A stretch of DNA of 64,000 nt, taken from positions 2,330,164 through 2,394,163 of the forward strand of contig NC_012964.1 in NCBI RefSeq assembly GCF_000027005.1, in the 5' to 3' direction. The stretch comes from Komagataella phaffii GS115. Taxonomy: Eukaryota; Ascomycota; Pichiomycetes; Pichiales; Pichiaceae. Shown piece by piece: positions 9,413 to 18,749 of the stretch. The position numbers and the translations under genes were made by a program. Each line of letters starts with the position of its first letter. Position 1 is the stretch's first letter. A model generated the notes under the pieces. That model was not told where the DNA came from. It was given only the letters and a program-made list of their open reading frames with translations, and ran no database searches.

Positions 9413-9587
9413 TGGGTGTTCATTTCAATTCCTTGCAGTGGAAGGCAAGAGAGTTAAGTAAGATCTTCTATTATATCAGAATTTCGAGCATTTTTAGTAT
9501 CCACGTATAATTTTGATACACCGTGTCTGTTTGGTGCACCTATCAGGGGGAAAACTAATTCGGACTGAACTCAATTGATACTCCATA

Positions 9588-11351
9588 ATGACAAGTGAGA
9601 AACAAATGTCCCTAGACGTTTCTTCTAGTCATAGACACGAGGACGGAAGTGTCGCCTTACCCAAAATAGGTTCCACACCTTCGCCAAGTTGCCAGTATAA
9701 GGAGGGAACCTTCTCTGCTTATGAAGACGAAATTGTAAATGAGCTAGACTTCCGCCAGATCGAAGACACAGAAACCAGCGGGAACTTACCTGTGATAGAC
9801 AGGCCACAGTTTGCATTACTAGTAATGCTATACTTGATCCAAGGTGTGCCAATAGGGTTGGCATTTGGAACAATCCCGTTTCTCCTTAAGGGGAGCAATT
9901 TATCATTCTCTCAAGTTGGAGTATTCTCATTAGCATCGTACCCTTACTCTCTAAAGTTGCTATGGTCTCCTATTGTTGACTCGTTATATTTTAAAAATAT
10001 CGGACGCAGAAGATCATGGATTATTCCAGTGCAAGCTGTCAGTGGATTAATGCTTCTTTTTCTTTCAACTCAGGTAGATGCGTTGTTTCTTGATCTTGAA
10101 GCTAATTTATACAGGCTGACTATTGTGTTTTTCATTCTGATTTTGCTATGTGCCACTCAGGACATTGCAGTAGACGGCTGGGCGTTGACAATTCTTTCTC
10201 CATCGGCACTTTCGTATGCTTCTACAGCCCAGACTATAGGATTGAACACAGGCTATTTCATGTCATTCACCATATTTTTAGCGTTCAATTCTCCAGATTT
10301 TGCTAATAAGTATTTTAGAAAAGTTCCCTCAGATGTGGGCCCAATAACACTGAGTGGCTACTTATATTTCTTTGGATGGATATTTCTTTCAGTTACTGTG
10401 TTTTTATGGTTCAAAGTTCCAGAACAGCCTGCTCATTTAAGGCACGTCAGTAAGAAACACGACGAAGAAGAAGCTATAGAAATGTATGACCTAAATGCTG
10501 CACCAGGAACTAGTATGACTTCACCATTCAGGGATCTGGAACCCAGCTCAACGTTTGAGTCTTTAGTCAGTGTTTACAAAAAGATGATCAGAGTACTACA
10601 ATTGCCAAACGTTAAACTGTTTGTAGTGTTACATCTCATTTCTAAAATTGGGTTTCAAGTGAATGATGGGGCGACAAATTTAAAACTATTAGAGAAAGGT
10701 TTCACCAAAGAAGATCTGGCAATAGCAGTTCTTATTGATTTCCCGTTTGAGTTAGTCTTTGGATATTACACCGCAAGATGGTCTGCTGGAGAAGAACCTT
10801 TGAAACCGTGGAGGTATGGATACATTGGCCGATTGATTGCCGCCATGCTGGGTCAGCTACTGGTATGGTCATTCCCTTCCGGAGGAGTCACAACCCCCTA
10901 CTTTTTTGCAGTAATTTCACAGCATCTATTGGGTTCATTCATGAGCACTGTCCAATTTGTTTCAATCTGTGCATTTCATACACAAATTGCGGATCCAACA
11001 ATTGGAGGAACCTATATGACAACTCTAAATACACTGGCCAACCTGGGAGGTCAATGGCCCAAGATAATTGTTTTCACTTTGATCGACAAATTCACTAAAG
11101 CTAAGTGTATCCTGCCAGCAACCGTAAAGGAACCTACATTATCACAACTAGGAAATACCTGCGCTAATGCTCACACGAAAGAACTTTGTCAATCAGTAGG
11201 AGGAAAATGTCAAATAATTACAGACGGATACTTTGCCACAAACGTACTGTGTATTGCTATTGGGTTCCTTCTTTATTTTGGTTGGATCAAGCGAACGGCG
11301 AACCACCTTCAAAGTTTGCCAAGCACTGCTTGGAGAGTGCACCAGGACTAG
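9588..11351 (+). CDS. Acetyl-CoA transporter (SLC33A1 / AT-1 family), YBR220C homologue
   Basis: This 587-residue multi-pass membrane protein belongs to the acetyl-CoA transporter branch of the major facilitator superfamily, whose animal member imports acetyl-CoA into the ER lumen. A soluble N-terminus of about 75 residues is followed by roughly twelve hydrophobic segments. Family features are LLVMLYLIQGVPIGLAFG at the first helix, SYPYSLKLLWSPIVDS after the second, CATQDIAVDGWALT in the fourth, and TYMTTLNTLANLGGQWP near the end. The yeast counterpart is YBR220C, of unproven function. Its 3' end overlaps the last four bases of the convergent SCS3-type gene. Confidence 0.88.
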   Translation: MTSEKQMSLDVSSSHRHEDGSVALPKIGSTPSPSCQYKEGTFSAYEDEIVNELDFRQIEDTETSGNLPVIDRPQFALLVMLYLIQGVPIGLAFGTIPFLLKGSNLSFSQVGVFSLASYPYSLKLLWSPIVDSLYFKNIGRRRSWIIPVQAVSGLMLLFLSTQVDALFLDLEANLYRLTIVFFILILLCATQDIAVDGWALTILSPSALSYASTAQTIGLNTGYFMSFTIFLAFNSPDFANKYFRKVPSDVGPITLSGYLYFFGWIFLSVTVFLWFKVPEQPAHLRHVSKKHDEEEAIEMYDLNAAPGTSMTSPFRDLEPSSTFESLVSVYKKMIRVLQLPNVKLFVVLHLISKIGFQVNDGATNLKLLEKGFTKEDLAIAVLIDFPFELVFGYYTARWSAGEEPLKPWRYGYIGRLIAAMLGQLLVWSFPSGGVTTPYFFAVISQHLLGSFMSTVQFVSICAFHTQIADPTIGGTYMTTLNTLANLGGQWPKIIVFTLIDKFTKAKCILPATVKEPTLSQLGNTCANAHTKELCQSVGGKCQIITDGYFATNVLCIAIGFLLYFGWIKRTANHLQSLPSTAWRVHQD

Positions 11352-12259
11352 CTCTCTTTTTTCATAAATCTGGGAGCAATATAAACTGTCATAATACCCA
11401 AATAACTCCAAAACAGTCCGAACAATTTTTCACTCATGGAATGAAAATAGATACCAGTCATTAACAACATCCATGTCCATAGAAAACATAGACATAGAAC
11501 TAAAATCTCAGGATAATCTCCTAGCACCTGTAGAGCTTGGGTAAACTGTCTCTTGCGGATGGTAAGAAGTAGCCTCTTGAACACATTCGTGTGATGTTGC
11601 ACAATATTTACCTCGTGAGCCAGTGAGTGAGTAAGTTCAATCATTAAAAATATCCACGAGATAGAAAGCAGAAAAACATGACCTGAAGGATCATGTCCTC
11701 CAGTCCATTCACCTTTTATAGATCTGCACGTGCTTGAACTTATGATGGCCTCTTGAACCAGCGGTTCGGAATCTTTCTTACTAAAAAACTCTCTAAATGC
11801 AGGAAACCTTTGAATATACCTTTCTGCTTGGATGGTGGGTATATTGGAACATTTTCCACCCGTAAATACAAATAATCTATCCATAATTGGCAGACCAAAG
11901 CACCATTGGGTGAAAACCCACCACCATCCGGTTATGAGTGCGAGTCTTACTATAGTTACAGGCTTTATCTTGACACCTTTTCGTAACTTTGCAACGCAGA
12001 AAATAGTGAATATGATAAGATTCCAGCCCCATCCGTTTTTGACAAAAACCATATTAACCAAATTCCGCTTATCAGTGAAATAGTTATTCACTTCCTCGGA
12101 AGGCGAAAACAGATAGATCAATTGCCCCAACATCAGCACAACTAGTGGCAACAAAAGTATCACCAACTCTCGAAGAGCCAAACGGGAAATGCTGCTAAGC
12201 CTCTTGGCTAACGAGTTAATTATCCCCAAATGCTGCTCATAAGTGGCAGTATTGTCCAT
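11348..12259 (-). CDS. SCS3: FIT-family ER lipid protein (Scs3 / Yft2 type)
   Basis: The 303-residue protein is a fat-storage-inducing transmembrane (FIT) protein of the ER, a family with acyl-CoA diphosphatase activity required for lipid-droplet budding and ER lipid homeostasis. About six hydrophobic segments are visible. The family signature is WTGGHDPSGHVFLLS, with the active-site histidine at 194, and the second conserved histidine is in YFHSMSEK at residue 273. Both catalytic histidines are present, so the enzyme looks intact. Yeast has two paralogues, Scs3 (longer) and Yft2. The length here is intermediate, so the symbol is uncertain while the family is firm. The gene is convergent with the acetyl-CoA transporter, sharing four bases. 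Confidence 0.85.
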   Translation of the reverse strand: MDNTATYEQHLGIINSLAKRLSSISRLALRELVILLLPLVVLMLGQLIYLFSPSEEVNNYFTDKRNLVNMVFVKNGWGWNLIIFTIFCVAKLRKGVKIKPVTIVRLALITGWWWVFTQWCFGLPIMDRLFVFTGGKCSNIPTIQAERYIQRFPAFREFFSKKDSEPLVQEAIISSSTCRSIKGEWTGGHDPSGHVFLLSISWIFLMIELTHSLAHEVNIVQHHTNVFKRLLLTIRKRQFTQALQVLGDYPEILVLCLCFLWTWMLLMTGIYFHSMSEKLFGLFWSYLGIMTVYIAPRFMKKES

Positions 12260-12402
12260 CTTTCTAATGGGGCACTAATTTGCTAGGTCTAATCTGACAA
12301 GTTTAAGGATAAAGTAGTGAACCTTTACACCACCTGAGTGCTACGCTACATGCGCTGATAATCTCATTCCTGACAGCTACTGAGCTACCAGACGAAGGAA
12401 TA

Positions 12403-13094
12403 ATGGCAGAAATAGAATCCAAAGACTTGCCTACTCGATGGGAGGTCGAGCTGGAGGTATGTTGTATATCTAATGGGTGCTGATTTTGACTTTAGAATGT
12501 TTTGACGAAATATTAACCTTCAACATTTAGTTTGTTCAATCATTATCCAACTTACAGTACCTAAACTATTTGGCCTTAAATCGTTATCTTGAAGACGAGG
12601 TATTTCTGAATTATTTGGAATACTTGGAATATTGGAGGGAACCAGAGAATGCAAAGTATTTAGTGTAAGTTTTTATTTTTTTTTACTTTCTGCAAGATCA
12701 TAGGTGCTAATTCGATAGATATCCGAATTGTTTACACATATTGACTTTACTAAAGAATGAGGAGTTTCGAAAACAAATTAAAGGTATGGATATAACCTCT
12801 ACGCTGATGAACGACATGGTTGATAGGTGGAAGGATATTCCACAGGTAGTGAATGGAGAGGGAAAACAGAAAACAAAAGATAATGAAAACAAAAACGAGG
12901 AAACAGACGACAAGCGGAAAGAAAATATAAACGAATCTCAAGTATTGAGTGAAAATGGCAGCAAAGGGTTGGCTACTGTCAAAGCACCCAATGAACCAAA
13001 AGAATTGCATGGTAATGTGGACCTTTCCCCTGGGATAAGACATTCTCGATCCCAGTCTCCCATGAATGAATCCCCAACCTCGGAACAGGCTTGA
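12403..13094 (+). CDS. MED31: Mediator subunit 31, two introns
   Basis: Three exons can be read: 12403-12456 (ends CTGGAG before GTATGT), 12531-12664 (ends TTAGT before GTAAGT) and 12719-13094. Spliced, they give 187 residues with the Med31/Soh1 core: [20 protein letters not shown], then YLEYLEYW and [11 protein letters not shown] across the third exon junction. Med31 is a conserved subunit of the Mediator middle module that links activators to RNA polymerase II. The conserved domain occupies about residues 12-90. After it comes a charged tail of about 95 residues rich in Lys, Glu, Asn and Ser, absent from the 127-residue yeast protein. Without splicing only the third exon's frame is seen, so this gene is easily mis-annotated. 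Confidence 0.93.
12457..12530 (+). other. MED31 intron 1
   Basis: 74 bases, GTATGT to TTTAG, with a TTAAC branch-like site shortly before the 3' end. It is phase 0 after codon 18. Confidence 0.9.
12665..12718 (+). other. MED31 intron 2
   Basis: 54 bases, GTAAGT to GATAG, with TGCTAAT as a likely branch site. It splits the Val codon immediately before Tyr-Pro-Asn-Cys. Confidence 0.9.
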
Positions 13095-13285
13095 AATTAT
13101 CATTTGTAGCATAGCATAATATATTTAACCGTATACGGTAATTATCTATACCAGACTGGGTTGTGGAAACTAACTTGAATGCCAGTATTTCTTTCCCGCC
13201 TAGAGAATCTGATTATCAGCTTTTTAGGTTTTCGCGTGTCAATTAATTCGTAGTTTACACTAACACGCATCAAACTCCAAATCAA

Positions 13286-13828
13286 ATGACGGAGCCACTG
13301 GGAGAAGGACATGCTCTGAACGATGCCCTACGATCAACGCAGGAATTGCTTTCAGAGCATAACGATAATTTGGAAGCGGCGGACTACCCAAAACAGTCGG
13401 AGGCAGACAGGAATATTGCACTTGAGAAAGAACTCTCCCAGCTAAACAAAATCAACGACACATTGGATTCCGTATTGGAATCGATAATAGTCACCAACGC
13501 AAACATTGAGCGAATAATCACATCTTCTGAACAGTCCAATAAACTAATCGAAACATGGGCGAAGATCCTATCACAGAATAAACATACCTTTGAACTACTG
13601 GAGGATGACTCGTGGCAGGGATCATCAAGAGACATTGATACCTGGAATTCCAAGCTTATGGAATTGACAGAACTTCAAAGGAAGCAAAAAGAAATACAGG
13701 AAAGATTGGGAAGGGAAAAGGATCAGGAGTTGAAACAAGAACAACAGGCACAGGCAAAGAAAAGAGAAAGACAGGAAATGCTCCAAAGAAGACTTTACGG
13801 AAGACGGTCCACAATTAGGAAACAGTAA
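13286..13828 (+). CDS. DUO1: DASH/Dam1 complex subunit Duo1
   Basis: The 180-residue protein is the Duo1 subunit of the DASH (Dam1) complex, the ring-forming outer kinetochore assembly that couples chromosomes to microtubule ends in fungi. The Duo1 core is LNKINDTLDSVLESI through IERI and KLIETWAKILSQ, about residues 52-105. It is followed by a Trp-containing linker and a long, highly charged Gln/Lys/Arg/Glu coiled-coil tail (about 130-180). No membrane segment is present. It follows MED31 on the same strand and is convergent with the pyruvate carboxylase gene, leaving only about 66 bases between stops. Confidence 0.88.
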   Translation: MTEPLGEGHALNDALRSTQELLSEHNDNLEAADYPKQSEADRNIALEKELSQLNKINDTLDSVLESIIVTNANIERIITSSEQSNKLIETWAKILSQNKHTFELLEDDSWQGSSRDIDTWNSKLMELTELQRKQKEIQERLGREKDQELKQEQQAQAKKRERQEMLQRRLYGRRSTIRKQ

Positions 13829-13894
13829 TGGTATAATCGTAATAATATATTATAGTATAATATAATAAGAATAATAAAACATACAGTCAAAGGT

Positions 13895-16800
13895 TTACTC
13901 AGCCTTGACGATTTTGGCGATCAGGTCGCTTGCATCAACAGAGTCGTTCTCCTTGACTGCGATCTGTCCAATACGACCAGCAACAGGGGAGGAGATAACC
14001 ATCTCCATCTTCATAGCAGATAGAACTGCAATTGGATCACCCTTCTTGACTTCGCCATTTTCGTGCACTCTAACCTCGACAACGACACCAGCCATTGGAG
14101 CACCAATCTCGTTAGGGTTGTGAGCATCAGCCTTAGGTCTAGTGATAGTTTCAACAGCGGCATTCTTGTCCTCAACTGTGACCTTTCTCATCTCACCGTT
14201 CAACTCAAAGTAGACTTCTCTGGTACCAGATGATTGAGATAGCTCACCAACAGCCATACACTTAATGATTAGAGTTTTTCCTTGCTCAATGGTAACATGT
14301 ATCTCTTCATCAATTTTAGGAGGAGATAAGAAATGTCTGGTTGGAAGCACAGACAGATCACCATATAATTCTTGTTGCTTCTTGTAGGCTTCGTAAACCT
14401 TTGGGTACATGTTGTAAGAGGCAACGTCATTCTCAGTAACCTTACTGAAACGAGCCTCAAGATCCTCTCTAATGGCAGGAATGTTGTATGGCTCCAAAGT
14501 CAAACCAGGTCTGCTAGTTAGCTTTCTTCTTTTACCTGAGATGACATTTGTTCTCAATGGTTCAGGGAAACCTCCATATGGAGTACCCATTAAGCCTTCA
14601 AAAAAGTCAAGAACAGAATCTGGGAAATCTAACTCAGATGCCAATCTTTCGACATCTTCGGATGACAATTTATTAGATACCATGAATTGAGCCAAGTCAC
14701 CAACGACCTTAGAGGTTGGCGTAACCTTTACAATGTCACCGAGTAACCTGTTAGCTGCCTCATATGCCTTCTTAGTTTCAACCCATTTTTCTCCCAGACC
14801 AACTTGCTGAGCTTGGAAGAGTAAGTTAGTCAATTGACCACCTGGGATTTCATGCTGGTAGACTTCAGGGTCAGGACCCTTAAGATCAGCCTCGAAACAT
14901 GAGTACAAAAGTCTCATCTCGGCCCAGTAAGCATCAATCTCTCTAGCATTAGCTTCAGGGATACCAGTCTCAATTTCTCCATCTAAAGACGCAATGAAAG
15001 CAGACATTGAAGGTTGAGAAGTCATACCAGACATGGAGTTAACAGCACAGTCCACAACATCAGCACCAGCTCTAGCACAGGCCACCATGGAGGCAACACC
15101 AGTACCGGCAGAGTCATGGGTATGAACGTGGATTGGCAACGAGGGGAACTTTCTCCTCAAAGCAGAGATTAACTGTTTGGCAGCAGTAGGTTTCAACGTA
15201 CCAGCCATGTCTTTTACAGCTAATATGTGGGTACCCATCTCAACAATCTCAGTGGCCAGGTTGATGTAGTATTCCAAGTTATACTTTTTACCTGGTTTCA
15301 ACATGTCTCCGGAGTAACACATGGTGGCTTCAACAACACCTCCAGCTTTCTTGACAGCGTCAACTCCGACCTTCAATTGCTCGATATCGTTAAGAGCATC
15401 AAATACACGGAAGACATCAACACCAGTGTCTTTGGCCTGCTTAACAAAGTGATCAATAGCGTTATCTGGGAGAGAAGAGTAGGCAACACCGTTAGCACCT
15501 CTCAATAACATGGAGAATGGGATGTTTGGTACAGCTTTACGGAGTTTGCGCAATCTTTGCCATGGGTCCTCGTGCAAGAAACGCATGGAAACATCAAAAG
15601 TGGCACCTCCCCAACATTCCAGTGCAAAAGCGTGATGCAGGGCGTAAGAAGTAGCTGGAGCAATATTTAGTAAGTCAATAGTTCTAACACGAGTTGCGAG
15701 CAAAGACTGGTGAGCATCTCTCCAGGTAGTGTCCATAATCATACAACCAGGGAAGGCACGTACTTGTTGAGCAAATTGTTCAGGACCTTTCTCCAACAAA
15801 AACTGTCTCCATCCATCAGGAGGAGGAATAGAAACATCAATGACATCTCCATTTATGTCAGTGATTGCGGGGATATCAGCTTCCTTATGTAGTTTTGGCA
15901 GACCCAATTGTCCCTTGATTGAGGAACCATTAACAGCCAGATCACCTAAGTAAGCCAGCAGCTTCTGAGCTCTGTTCTGAGAAGTCAACATTTTGAACAA
16001 TTCTGGGGTATCATCAATAAATGTAGTCCAACATTCGGAGGTCATGAAAACAGGGTGAGTCAGTAAAGCCAACAAGAAAGGAATGTTGGTCTTAACACCT
16101 CTAATTCTGAATTCAACTAAAGCTCTGATCATCTTACGACGAGCAATCTCGTAGTTAGAGCCAGAAGTGGAACACTTGACCAACATCGAATCATAATGGG
16201 GAGAGATGACGGCACCAGCAAACCCGTTACCACCGTCAAGTCTGACACCGTTACCACCAGAAGATCTATAAACTTCGATCTTTCCCGTGTCTGGTTGGAA
16301 ATTCTTCGTAGGATCTTCAGTGGTGATACGACATTGAATAGCAAACCCACGTGTGGTGATTTTTTCTTGCAATAAGCCTAGTTGTTCTAACGAAGCACCA
16401 GCAGCAATTTGAATTTGGGCAGCTACTATATCCACACCAGTGATCTCCTCAGTAATGGTGTGCTCAACTTGAATACGAGGGTTAATCTCAATAAAGTAGT
16501 GTCTGTACTGGCTGTCCACCAAAAACTCAGCGGTACCAGCGTTTCTATAATTGGCAGTCTTGGCTAATTTGACAGCGTCATTCAAGATTGCATTGCGGAC
16601 CTCAACTGGGAGTGTCTTTGCAGGGGCAATTTCGACAACCTTTTGGTGTCTTCTTTGAACAGAACAATCTCTCTCAAACAAATGAATAACATTACCGTAG
16701 TTATCAGCCAACAATTGGACCTCAATGTGCTTCGGTTTGTCCAAGAAACGTTCAATGAAAACAGTACCGTTACCGAACGCAGTCTTAGCCTCACTAGAAG

Positions 16801-17419
16801 CTCTAAGGAAAGCATCTTCTATGTCATCTCCTTCACGAACCACACGCATACCTCTTCCACCACCCCCAAAGGCGGCCTTGATGATAACTGGGTAACCGTA
16901 TTCCTCAACAAAAGCTGTAGCCTGAGCAACGTCTTCAATTGGACCCGGGGTACCAGGGACGGTTGGAACATTGGCAGCGTAGGCCAAGTTTCTGGCCGAA
17001 ACTTTGTCTCCAACAGCGTCGATGACGGTATCGGACGGTCCAACCCACAAGATACCATTTTCCTCGACTTTTCTAGCAAACTCCGAATTTTCAGACAAAA
17101 ATCCGTAACCTGGGTGAATCATGTTAACGTTGTGCTTCACGGCAATCTTGATGATCTCGTCAATTGCAAGATAAGCCTGGACTGGAGAGTATTGGCCACG
17201 CTCACCGATGACATAAGCTTCGTCAGCCTTCAATCTGTGCATCGACAAACGATCCTCGTGAGAATAGATGGCCACCGTGTTCATTGAGAGCTCATGGGCT
17301 GTTCTAAAGATACGAATTGGAATTTCGCCTCTGTTGGCAACCAAAATCTTGTTCATTGTGCCCAGAAGAGACGAGTCACGTCTCAGCTGGTACAGCGGGG
17401 AGTAGTCTTCTTCGGCCAT
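13895..17419 (-). CDS. PYC2: Pyruvate carboxylase
   Basis: The 1174-residue biotin enzyme converts pyruvate, bicarbonate and ATP to oxaloacetate in the cytosol, feeding the TCA cycle and gluconeogenesis. Domains in order are: biotin carboxylase (about 22-480) with the ATP-grasp loop AAFGGGGRGMRVV and the ERDCSVQRRHQK signature; carboxyltransferase (about 560-830) with DTTWRDAHQSLLATRVRT and the metal-binding HVHTHD; a PYC linker; and a C-terminal biotinyl domain with SAMKMEM, biotin-accepting Lys 1137. All catalytic segments look intact. The ORF is 10 residues longer at its N-terminus than needed before the MNKILVANRGEIP core, but the upstream ATG is well placed behind a TATA element. In methylotrophic yeasts the protein is also reported to assist assembly of peroxisomal alcohol oxidase. 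Confidence 0.96.
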   Translation of the reverse strand: MAEEDYSPLYQLRRDSSLLGTMNKILVANRGEIPIRIFRTAHELSMNTVAIYSHEDRLSMHRLKADEAYVIGERGQYSPVQAYLAIDEIIKIAVKHNVNMIHPGYGFLSENSEFARKVEENGILWVGPSDTVIDAVGDKVSARNLAYAANVPTVPGTPGPIEDVAQATAFVEEYGYPVIIKAAFGGGGRGMRVVREGDDIEDAFLRASSEAKTAFGNGTVFIERFLDKPKHIEVQLLADNYGNVIHLFERDCSVQRRHQKVVEIAPAKTLPVEVRNAILNDAVKLAKTANYRNAGTAEFLVDSQYRHYFIEINPRIQVEHTITEEITGVDIVAAQIQIAAGASLEQLGLLQEKITTRGFAIQCRITTEDPTKNFQPDTGKIEVYRSSGGNGVRLDGGNGFAGAVISPHYDSMLVKCSTSGSNYEIARRKMIRALVEFRIRGVKTNIPFLLALLTHPVFMTSECWTTFIDDTPELFKMLTSQNRAQKLLAYLGDLAVNGSSIKGQLGLPKLHKEADIPAITDINGDVIDVSIPPPDGWRQFLLEKGPEQFAQQVRAFPGCMIMDTTWRDAHQSLLATRVRTIDLLNIAPATSYALHHAFALECWGGATFDVSMRFLHEDPWQRLRKLRKAVPNIPFSMLLRGANGVAYSSLPDNAIDHFVKQAKDTGVDVFRVFDALNDIEQLKVGVDAVKKAGGVVEATMCYSGDMLKPGKKYNLEYYINLATEIVEMGTHILAVKDMAGTLKPTAAKQLISALRRKFPSLPIHVHTHDSAGTGVASMVACARAGADVVDCAVNSMSGMTSQPSMSAFIASLDGEIETGIPEANAREIDAYWAEMRLLYSCFEADLKGPDPEVYQHEIPGGQLTNLLFQAQQVGLGEKWVETKKAYEAANRLLGDIVKVTPTSKVVGDLAQFMVSNKLSSEDVERLASELDFPDSVLDFFEGLMGTPYGGFPEPLRTNVISGKRRKLTSRPGLTLEPYNIPAIREDLEARFSKVTENDVASYNMYPKVYEAYKKQQELYGDLSVLPTRHFLSPPKIDEEIHVTIEQGKTLIIKCMAVGELSQSSGTREVYFELNGEMRKVTVEDKNAAVETITRPKADAHNPNEIGAPMAGVVVEVRVHENGEVKKGDPIAVLSAMKMEMVISSPVAGRIGQIAVKENDSVDASDLIAKIVKAE

Positions 17420-17531
17420 ATCTGAAGGAATTGAATAAATATCCTGTCTTTTGATTTAGAGGAGTGATAAAAAAAAAGAAGGTATGGAAGCCAGAAGATT
17501 GGTAGGATAAAATTGCTGGACCCACTCACAT

Positions 17532-17542
17532 CTTTATATATC
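17532..17542 (-). promoter_or_regulatory. Likely TATA element of the pyruvate carboxylase gene
   Basis: The minus strand reads GATATATAAAG about 115 bases upstream of the ATG at 17419, a normal yeast distance. Confidence 0.5.
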
Positions 17543-18749
17543 GATACCAAGGAATTTTTACCGCCCAATTTGCGAAGGTCGTGTGCGGGTGAAAGATATT
17601 GGCACAACCGATCGAGAGAGCGAGCGAGATAGAGAAGGGGAGTATGTCATAATCTTTTTTTCTTGGACAGAAAAGACCGGGGGTTCCTGTCTGTTGCTTA
17701 ATCTCAGCAGGCAGGGGCATAGGGGGTTTGATGAGAGCGAATTAGATACAGGTACGGTTAGATGGTTTGGAGTGAAGGCCCGGCAGTGTGCCCTCTAATT
17801 GGCACCTTTCGAGTGGAAAAAGTACGGAATGAGTCAATAATTGGTCATCCATTCACAAGGCTAGCTCAAGCTGTAATCGGAGGATTGTCGGTGCAGGTCT
17901 ATACGATGATGGTGTGTTTTAGCCCAAAAAAGATTATGAGTTTCATGCACTACCGATGATGAAATACAAAAAAAAAAAAAAAAAACCAAATGGGTGGGGT
18001 GAAGGTTCTCGAGTGGGGGTGTGCGAAATCTACGCATCGGACAGTAGATGACAAATTAGACTAGAGACAGTGGGAAAGGGCTATTCTTCCTGATTAGGAT
18101 GAAGTTTCGAAGGATCGAAGTTTCTAGGCAATGCTGAATTTCAAGAGACAGTGGGTAGCATTCTTCTTTGGTGATGAACTTAACATGAGGGAACGATGAA
18201 CTTGTGGCAAGTTATTGAACCTACCCGGTTTTTTTGTTTAATGATAGCCCGAACCCCGGAGGGTTTACCATCAAGTACTTTTCCCCAGATTGTTTATATT
18301 TCCCGAGCAAGGATCCCAATGGCTCCATAAATAGATTCTCCGTTAGAAAATGTATTGTTAGTTTTTTTCGAAGTAGGACAAAACAGGCAACTGGCGTCCC
18401 TGCCCAAGTTTCAATTATCTCTCCTTTTCGAACTCCTTCCAAAATTCCTGTCCAGCGTAAAATTTACTATCCAGTGAATATGGAAGGAACCAGCAAATTG
18501 TGCTTCATAATACCTCAAATACTATGAACTGCATTGAGATATTACTGTAGTGTGAGCTCAGTTTTAAATAACAATTATTCAAACTAGTCAACATCCACAC
18601 AGCATTCTGAAAGCATACTTCTCGAATGCTAGCTTACATATAGATTTTTCCCCTTCACAACTGACACACAAATCTAATCTCTTCTGGACCATTCCTGCCC
18701 ATAGTTCCTTGGGCTCTGCAAGCCCTCTTCATTTGCATCTTTCAAACTT
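17543..18749. other. Long divergent intergenic region between PYC2 and the first BUL-type gene
   Basis: About 1.2 kb without a supportable gene. It holds a run of 18 A (17968-17985) and several short frames with no protein-like composition. I read it as two promoters and 5' leaders. The half nearest the BUL gene (about 18540-18700) is AT-rich and promoter-like. Confidence 0.6.

Noticed and set aside
16643..17287. 214-residue plus-strand frame inside pyruvate carboxylase
   Set aside because: Antisense shadow of a highly codon-biased gene; no independent motif.
17968..17985. Run of 18 A as evidence of a retroposed gene
   Set aside because: No coding remnant or target duplication precedes it; it is an ordinary promoter poly(dA) tract.
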